Assembly: GCA_039519185.1 (NCBI GenBank)
Contig: CM076849.1
Span: 112,907,806-112,971,805 of the forward strand
Direction of reading: 5' to 3'
Length of the DNA: 64,000 nucleotides
Source: Astragalus membranaceus
Lineage: Eukaryota > Streptophyta > Magnoliopsida > Fabales > Fabaceae
In this document: positions 58,512 through 64,000 of the stretch, in pieces
How the letters are laid out: each line of letters starts with the position of its first letter
How positions within the stretch are numbered: position 1 is the first letter of the stretch
Notes under the pieces: model-generated
Database searches by the model: none
Told to the model about the DNA's origin: nothing
The model's input: the letters and a program-made list of their open reading frames with translations, nothing else
Translations under genes and position numbers: made by a program

Positions 58512-59274
58512 AGTCCTTCATATAAATGAGCCAAATTGAATGATCTCAAACAAATTTTCTTACCTTCGTGGAGGCATTGGGCTATAGGAAATATATACTT
58601 CGGAATTTGCATTGTTTTGCAGCAAAAAATGAAGAAAGTTAACTAACATAATAAAATGGCCACATACTCTGAATTAGTGAAATTGGGCTGAACAGAATTG
58701 TCCTCTCGTAACACATTCGGGGGTGTATTGGAGATCATCTGGTGTAAGACCAAGAATGGCCACTATCTTAAAAAGGGTAGGGCTGAACATGCCGCAGGGA
58801 AAATGAAAAATGTTCGTTTCGGGGGTGCCAAAAGTGAATGATAGCAAAGATCTCATCTTCATTAAAGTGGAGATTGTAGGTGCTGAGTTGAATAAGATGG
58901 TAGAAACTTTGTTGCTTCCATTGATCACCTTTGCTTTTAGTGATGTGTTCCAACAAGTTACAGAAAGTGTTCTTCACAACAGGAGGATTTCCCTTAAAGA
59001 TTAACTTGAAGTCCAAAGGGAAGTAATCTTTGAGATTTTCTTTGGTCTCGAGAATCAAAGGGCCATCTTCAAACTTTGCCAAGGGAGCGTCCAAAGAATA
59101 AGCATGGGAAAGGTGAGAACCCAAGAATGCATGAATAACCCCATCACGAACAAAGGTACAAATGGAGTTATTTTCTTGTGAGACATGGGAGGAATGGTCA
59201 GTTGAGGGGTCAATAATAGTTGAAGATTCGCCATCAAGAATGAGGTTCTTGGAGTTTTCTGTGGGAGAAGCCAC
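58512..59274 (-). pseudogene. Plant-mobile-domain-like pseudogene, N-terminal part
   Basis: Minus strand. It opens with ASPTENSKNLILDGESS and proceeds through HFWHPRNEHF. In another frame it continues FGTPETNIFHFPCGMFSPTLF, then KIVAILGLTPDD; the phrase FPCG-M-PTLF-(D/K)-VAI-GL is the hallmark of the plant mobile domain. A probable intron (about 58670-58590) precedes LHEGKKICLRSFNLAHLYEG, which runs straight into the segment at 41361. No ATG is visible at 59274 (the codon is GTG), so the true start is lost or lies in an upstream exon. Frameshifted and split by C9, so non-functional. PMD proteins are both host factors (MAIN/MAIL1) and transposon passengers; which this was cannot be told. Confidence 0.72.
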
Positions 59275-59378
59275 TTGAACGTAGGTCAGGAAAAGATGTC
59301 AAAACGCAAAGCAATGCGGAGATGATGAAGGCAAAGAAAGTTCAAGAAGAAAATGCATTATTGGTTCAAAGACTTGTG

Positions 59379-59440
59379 TATTTATAAGTTCAAAAATTGA
59401 GCTGTTAATAATGAATGATGATTTTTATTGGTTAACGCAA
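59379..59440 (-). promoter_or_regulatory. Possible promoter of the PMD pseudogene
   Basis: On the minus strand a TATAAATA box (59379-59386) lies about 105 bp upstream of the first conserved codons. A CCAAT motif (about 59435-59440) lies some 50 bp further upstream. Confidence 0.45.
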
Positions 59441-59721
59441 TTCTTAGAAGGAGTGTTGAGCAGATGAAACGACTTGCGCACCATTAAGGTGACTAGTTAT
59501 AACAACTACATTTTAACTGCAAGGAATGATGTGTTTTGACTGAGTTGCGATTGGTATCTGTTACAGCCGAATTTCGAATTCGAAATTAGCTGCATGTACA
59601 CGTTGGCAAACCCTTAAGGCAAGATTCCAAGGTTGGTGTGGGATAAGAGAATTTGAGAGACAACACATTTCAAACCACATGCACAACTTTGAAGAAAGCT
59701 TCCAAAACAAGTTTCAAAGAA

Positions 59722-61318
59722 AGGCTTAAATATATCTTTGGTCCTTGCAAATATCACCAAATTCCAGTTTAGTCGCTGCAAATTTTTTTTTTAAAAAAGT
59801 CCCCTGCACACTACAAGAAAATCGCTCATTTGCGACGGCAATTTTCGTCGCAAATGGACCTTTTTCCATGGCAAATGTGAATTTGCGACGGAAGTTGCGA
59901 CGGACAAAGAGTCGTGGCAAAACTGCTCGTCGCAAAGCGTTTGCGACGAAACTCCTTGTCGCAAATAATCCGTCGCAAACGCGTCGCAAGTCCGTCGCAT
60001 ATATCCGTGGCAAAGTCGTCGCAATCTCTGACAACTTTTCGTCGCAAAGCCGTCGCAATCAAAGATGACATCAGCAATATCCTCATTGCCACGTGTCATT
60101 ATTTAATGGACCTTTGTGCCATGTGGCACTGACATGCCATGTCAGCAACCAATGGTTGCCTGACACATGACACTAACATGCCATGTCAGACACCAATGAA
60201 TGGTTGACAGGTGGCAGATTGTTACTAATTGAAAATAAAGTCGAGAAATGATTTGGGTTGGAGTTGAACTCACAATCCTCGATTCGCAACGCACCAAACT
60301 TACCACTAGCCACTCAATGTTATTCATCTCCATTTATATTTTATATGTATTATTACTAAACATTGATTTTAATTAAAATAATAATTTAAATTTCATTTAA
60401 AGAAGCACAATTAACATCTAAAGGTTTACAAAATGTGTATGTTATTCAAATACAATTATATTATATATTTTATATTTATAAATATTATTATTTTACTTTA
60501 TTTAATTATAAAAATAAATATACTAACAATTTATACATTGTAAATTGGAAGGTAGTGACTAATAAATGGAAGGTAGATCTCACCTTGATTCTTTAGCTCT
60601 ATTTCATGGAGTAAAGTAGGATACTCATTACTTAATAGAGAATTCATACCACCCATAACTATAATTTAAATTAGAATTTAAAAACATAGTTTATAAATAT
60701 ATTTTAAATATAATTTATGTGAAGAAAAATATTTTATACCACAAATGTAATTTATGGTAGAAAAATATATTTTAAAAATAATTTATTTAATGGATAAATT
60801 ACAATTCTAATTAAAATCAATATTTTGTACCCATACATATATAGTAGAAATGGAATTATATCACAAATGTATGGGTGGCCTAGTGGTACACATTTCTATA
60901 TTTTATTTTCAATTGATAATTAATAACAATCTGCCGCGTGTAAGGAATCCATTGGTTGCTGACGTGACATGTCAGAACCACGTGGCAGTCAACCATTGGT
61001 TGCTGACCTGACATGATAGTGCCACGTGGAAGTGTTGACATGAGATGATGACATGGCATTCAGTGCCGCAGTGATGATGTGGCATGCCAATGCCACATGG
61101 CACAAAGGCTCAATCAAATGTTGACACATGGCAGTGACGTCATTGATCATGTCTTGCTGACGTCATTTCTGTTTGCCACGTCACCTTTTTTGGACGGAAA
61201 GTTAACAGAGCGACCAAACTGAAAACACGTTTTTGCAGGGGCCCTTTTAAAACTTTTTTCTGCAGAGACTAAACTGAATTTTGGTGATATTTGCAAGGAC
61301 CAAACATATATTTAAGCC
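59722..61318. mobile_element. Mutator-like element with long inverted arms
   Basis: Terminal inverted repeats begin GGCTTAAATATAT(C/G)TTTGGTCC and match over about 95 bp (59723-59816 and 61224-61318). Looser inverted similarity continues for several hundred bases (shared ACCAATGGTTG, GTGCCATGTGGCA and GGCAGATTGTTA segments). A 9-bp duplication TTCAAAGAA flanks it (59713-59721 and 61319-61327), which fits the Mutator superfamily. It contains no transposase. It lies in the upstream region of the PMD pseudogene. The centre (about 60350-60850) is AT-rich, with nothing recognised. Confidence 0.85.
59809..60064. mobile_element. Stray CACTA terminus inside the left arm of the Mutator-like element
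   Basis: CACTACAAGAAAATCGCTC at 59809 is a standard CACTA end. It is followed by about a dozen copies of TTTGCGACGG/CCGTCGCAAA in both orientations, the subterminal repeats expected to bind the element's transposase. The matching right end (TTTTCTTGTAGTG) is absent. The right arm of the host element lacks this block, so it was inserted or captured. Confidence 0.75.
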
Positions 61319-61327
61319 TTCAAAGAA

Positions 61328-62214
61328 TAATGCAAGGCGCACAAAAGCACAAAACAGTTATGGTAGTTCTTCAACAGGCGTATTCAAACACAAAAGAAAT
61401 ATGTAACACATCTAATGGCCAAGGGATACGCGACAACATTCACCAGCTATCGTCAGTTCAAGAATTAAATTAGTATAATTTCGAATGGACAAGTGCCCAT
61501 CATGTAACTAAGTTAGTTACTACTTGTAAATGTATAGATAGTAGTTTGTAAGTAATTCTAAGGGCGCATTTCATAACACCCAGTAACTCATGCATGCCTA
61601 ACACATCTGATTACACTGGATCTCTGGCAATTGTGGTGAACAATGTATGTTTGAGCTAATCTCTATAAATTCAAATCCTTACTTTTTCAAGTCAATTTCA
61701 ATTTCACTTTGACAATCGAGTGCTGCACTCTTGTCTCCTTTCCTTTAATTCCACACTTTATTTTTATATCATTACTTTTGCATTTAAAGAATTTGTGATG
61801 TTCCTTCCATTAGAGGATTGATTTCCATAAATTGTTGAAGTTATTTTAATTTCTGTTTGTTCAGACTTCGAAACACGTTTGTATAGGATCACTTGAGGAA
61901 TTCATGATGTTTAGACCCTTTTGGGCTTGATTTTCATGTTTTGTTCAAGTCTTTTTATATTGATGTTTCCTTAAACTTAATCTGAATCTTGATTAATTTG
62001 TTGATCTTGAGGCGTTGACTCGGTAAATAACATAATTGGATTCTACGTGAAAACCATTTTACTCTCTAAAAAAATACATTGTACTTGAGGCTGGTACGTA
62101 AACCTGTCAACTGGTGAATCCAGCATCTAATTCGAGTCCTCTTATTTTATCTCTTTCGAATTCATTTGTTTGACAGATAAGTAAACCAAATTTACTGGAA
62201 AATAGGTGCTCGAA
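61328..62214. other. Unassigned sequence
   Basis: No open frame, repeat or RNA gene that I can support. It may include untranslated or LTR remains of the copia relic that follows. Confidence 0.5.
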
Positions 62215-62590
62215 GCATCTCCACTCTTATGGTTAGCATTGCCAAACTACGCAAGTTTGGCACAGACTCTCTCAGATCCTCAACAGTATCATTCTATTGT
62301 AGGTGCCCTCTAGTATGTGACTTTGAGTAGTCCTAATATCTCCTTCAGCGTTAATAAGGTTTGTCAATTTCTCTCAAATCCCGTGGGAACTCATTGGCAA
62401 GTAGTTAAAAGGATTCTTCGCTTCTTCAAGGAATCGTGAATTATGGATTGTGGCGCCACCTGACTCAATGTTCTCTCAACGAGCCTATAGTGACTCAGAC
62501 TTGGCAAGTGACCCCAATGATAGAGGTTCCACTTCAGGCTCATCTGTATTCTTTGGTCCCAATCTTGTATCATGGAGTTCTAAATGCAAT
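62215..62590 (+). pseudogene. Copia RT/RNase H relic
   Basis: Degenerate copia sequence in shifting frames: TPMVSIAKLRKFGTDSL, YHSIVGAL, SFSVNKVCQFLSNPVG, THWQVVKRILRFFKE, then SDPNDRGSTSG and SSVFFGPNLVSWSS. These are the standard motifs between the end of reverse transcriptase and the middle of RNase H. No LTR is visible nearby. It is a different copia lineage from C2/C3 and C9. Confidence 0.8.
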
Positions 62591-62814
62591 ATACCGTAAA
62601 CGCATTACTCTAAATGCATTAATCTAAATATTATTGTAAGTCTACAATTCGATTTAAGTCTTGAAAATGCAGTAGCGCTAAAACTGTTGTCAAAGTCTTA
62701 TCATTCATGTGATTCTATTTGTCTCGAGGGAAGTGTTTCTACTTTTTTTTTGATAAGCCAAATGACTTTATTGATTGTGGGTACAAGGATACCACGGCCC
62801 AATTAAAAATAACC

Positions 62815-63605
62815 AAAGCGGATTTACCTTATGTGGGGGTAAATCCGCTTTGTTAATTCAATTAATAAATAAATAAATCAGTTAAAATTTTAAAAACAAA
62901 TTTCGACCGTCTTTTGGTTCTGTTTAGTGTGTAGTTCGTTAACACGTGACGATATTGTACGTCGGGAGAATAATTTAGGCTAAAAAATCAGTTTTCAGGC
63001 AACCTACTCAAATTGTAATGAAACCACATTCTTTAAATCCGAAAAATATCAAGGATCAATACTCCTCAAAAAGGAACTTCTTTCAGGACTGGGACCTCAA
63101 AATCCCAAATTCCATCGTTTACTATTTTTTTATTAATTTTTTAAATTTTTCATAATCTTCAAAAAATCTGAAAAAATTTGCATAACTTTATTTTGGTTTT
63201 ATTAGATTTTTAGTGGTGTTTTCATAATTTTTGGATTAGTTTTGGCTGTTTAACGGATTTTAGTAGTATTTTATATCCTTTTTTAAAAAATTAAATAACA
63301 AACAATTTTTTTTAATAACAAAATCGGATTTACCTTAGGTGGGATAAATCCGATTTTCTTTTTTTAGGGAAATCGGATTTACCTTAGGTGGGATAAATCC
63401 GATTTTCTCTTTTTTTAGGGAAATCGGATTTATGTACCCACTAGGTAAATCCGATTTCCAAAATAACAAGGCGGATTTACCTCCAGCTAAGGTAAATCCG
63501 CTTTGTTATTTTTGAAATCGGATTTACCTATTGGGCACCCCCATATGAGGTAAATCCGACTTTAAAAATAACAAAGCGGATTTACCTCAAATGGAGGTAA
63601 ATCCG
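62815..63605. repeat. Seven hairpins with CGGATTTACC/GGTAAATCCG arms
   Basis: Hairpins at 62815-62851, 63320-63357, 63370-63405, 63419-63459, 63461-63511, 63515-63563 and 63577-63605. Arms are 12-22 bp and loops 5-18 nt with different sequences. The outer arm bases alternate between ...AAATCGG/CCGATTT... and ...AAAGCGG/CCGCTTT..., the two sides usually changing together. The 22-bp arm at 63461-63511 has only one G-T wobble. Confidence 0.9.
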
Positions 63606-63647
63606 AGCGAATTAAAAATTGGGCAGGGGTATTTTCGGGTTTCACTT

Positions 63648-63881
63648 TTATGTGGGGGTAAATAGGGAGATGATGGGGATACATAAAAAAAAAACCCTAA
63701 AAATGATTGGGATTATTACACCAGCTCTCGTATTTGCAAACCATCCCCAAGACAAGAGCTTAATTTGTTGGACCCTGTGAGTTACATTTACCGTTCCCCC
63801 TCTAAAAATTATTTTGTTCCTATTAATCCAAATGACCCACACCACCGCAGAGGATATCCAATTGATTAAAAAAAATTGCAA
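63648..63881 (-). pseudogene. LINE ORF2 C-terminal remnant
   Basis: Minus-strand WISSAVVWVIWINRNKIIF, then RVQQIKLLSWGWFANTR. This resembles the region after the reverse-transcriptase zinc-binding domain in plant LINE ORF2 (typical VIWKxRNxxIF ... LSWKWL). Only the tail is present; the family call rests on this short motif pair. Confidence 0.6.
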
Positions 63882-64000
63882 AATTGTGTAAAGTCTGAAA
63901 ACACTTTTCTTTTACAAGATAACTGCGCCCATAGTTTCAAAACTTGTTTAGTACCTTTTTAATTAGATTTTTCATAATATATAATATAGGTACTAAGAAA
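63882..64000. other. Unassigned sequence at right edge
   Basis: AT-rich; nothing recognised. It may be more of the LINE or its flank. Confidence 0.4.

Larger units (their letters stand above)
62743..63881 (-). mobile_element. LINE 3' end (antisense) with poly(A)
   Basis: Read on the minus strand: the end of a LINE open frame (63881 to about 63648), a long untranslated stretch with seven hairpins, then CAATCAATAAAGTCATTTGG and TTATCAAAAAAAAA (62770-62743), a terminal A run as in plant L1-type elements. The A run, an AATAAA just before it and the open frame all point the same way. The 5' part is truncated or outside the window. Confidence 0.65.

Noticed and set aside
58768..59274. Complete 168-residue protein starting at 59274
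   Set aside because: The first codon is GTG, not ATG, and the frame joins PMD motifs only through a frameshift; treated as part of a pseudogene.

Overview
The window is plant nuclear DNA, probably from a legume with a large, repeat-rich genome. I base this on the element types: SIRE/Maximus-like Ty1/copia elements, chromodomain Ty3/gypsy elements of the Tekay type, a CACTA (En/Spm) element, a Mutator-like element, a LINE tail and a broken plant-mobile-domain gene. The species assignment is inference. I see no intact host gene and no rRNA or functional tRNA gene. Nearly everything is transposon, much of it nested, and target-site duplications (TSDs) let the nesting be read directly.

Left block (1-29111). 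An old gypsy element (G5, its 3' part at 25271-29111) was split by a sense SIRE-like copia (C3, 13934-25270). C3 was split by an antisense SIRE-like copia (C2, from before base 1 to 13933) and, in its RNase H, by a non-autonomous gypsy (G4, 15797-23448, TSD TAAGA). C2 was split in its gag by a young, almost intact gypsy (G1, 1283-10866, TSD TCCAG) with one in-frame stop.

Middle block (29112-38225). A CACTA element carries a decayed TNP2 transposase and a second plant-transposase gene. The second gene is interrupted by a solo LTR (35227-37741, TSD CTACC).

Right block (38226-59712). An antisense plant-mobile-domain pseudogene is spread over 21 kb. It is split by a solo LTR (38782-40409) and by copia C9 (41362-58511, TSD AGTCC, TA...CA termini). 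C9 holds gypsy G10 (45495-57767, TSD CAAGA), and G10's LTR holds minus-strand gypsy G11 (47129-56685, TSD CGGAT).

Right edge (59713-64000). A Mutator-like element with long inverted arms (TSD TTCAAAGAA) carries a stray CACTA end. A copia RNase H relic and the antisense 3' end of a LINE follow.

The most unusual signals are non-coding: (i) eight or more tandem stem-loops with co-varying arms in the leader of G4; (ii) arrays of the palindrome AATCGATT at about 32 bp spacing in both SIRE-like LTRs; (iii) seven hairpins with matched arms downstream of the LINE reading frame; (iv) a 307-bp perfect-type palindrome made of two head-to-head tRNA-derived (SINE-like) units; and (v) GC-rich palindrome blocks recurring in the LTRs of otherwise different gypsy families.
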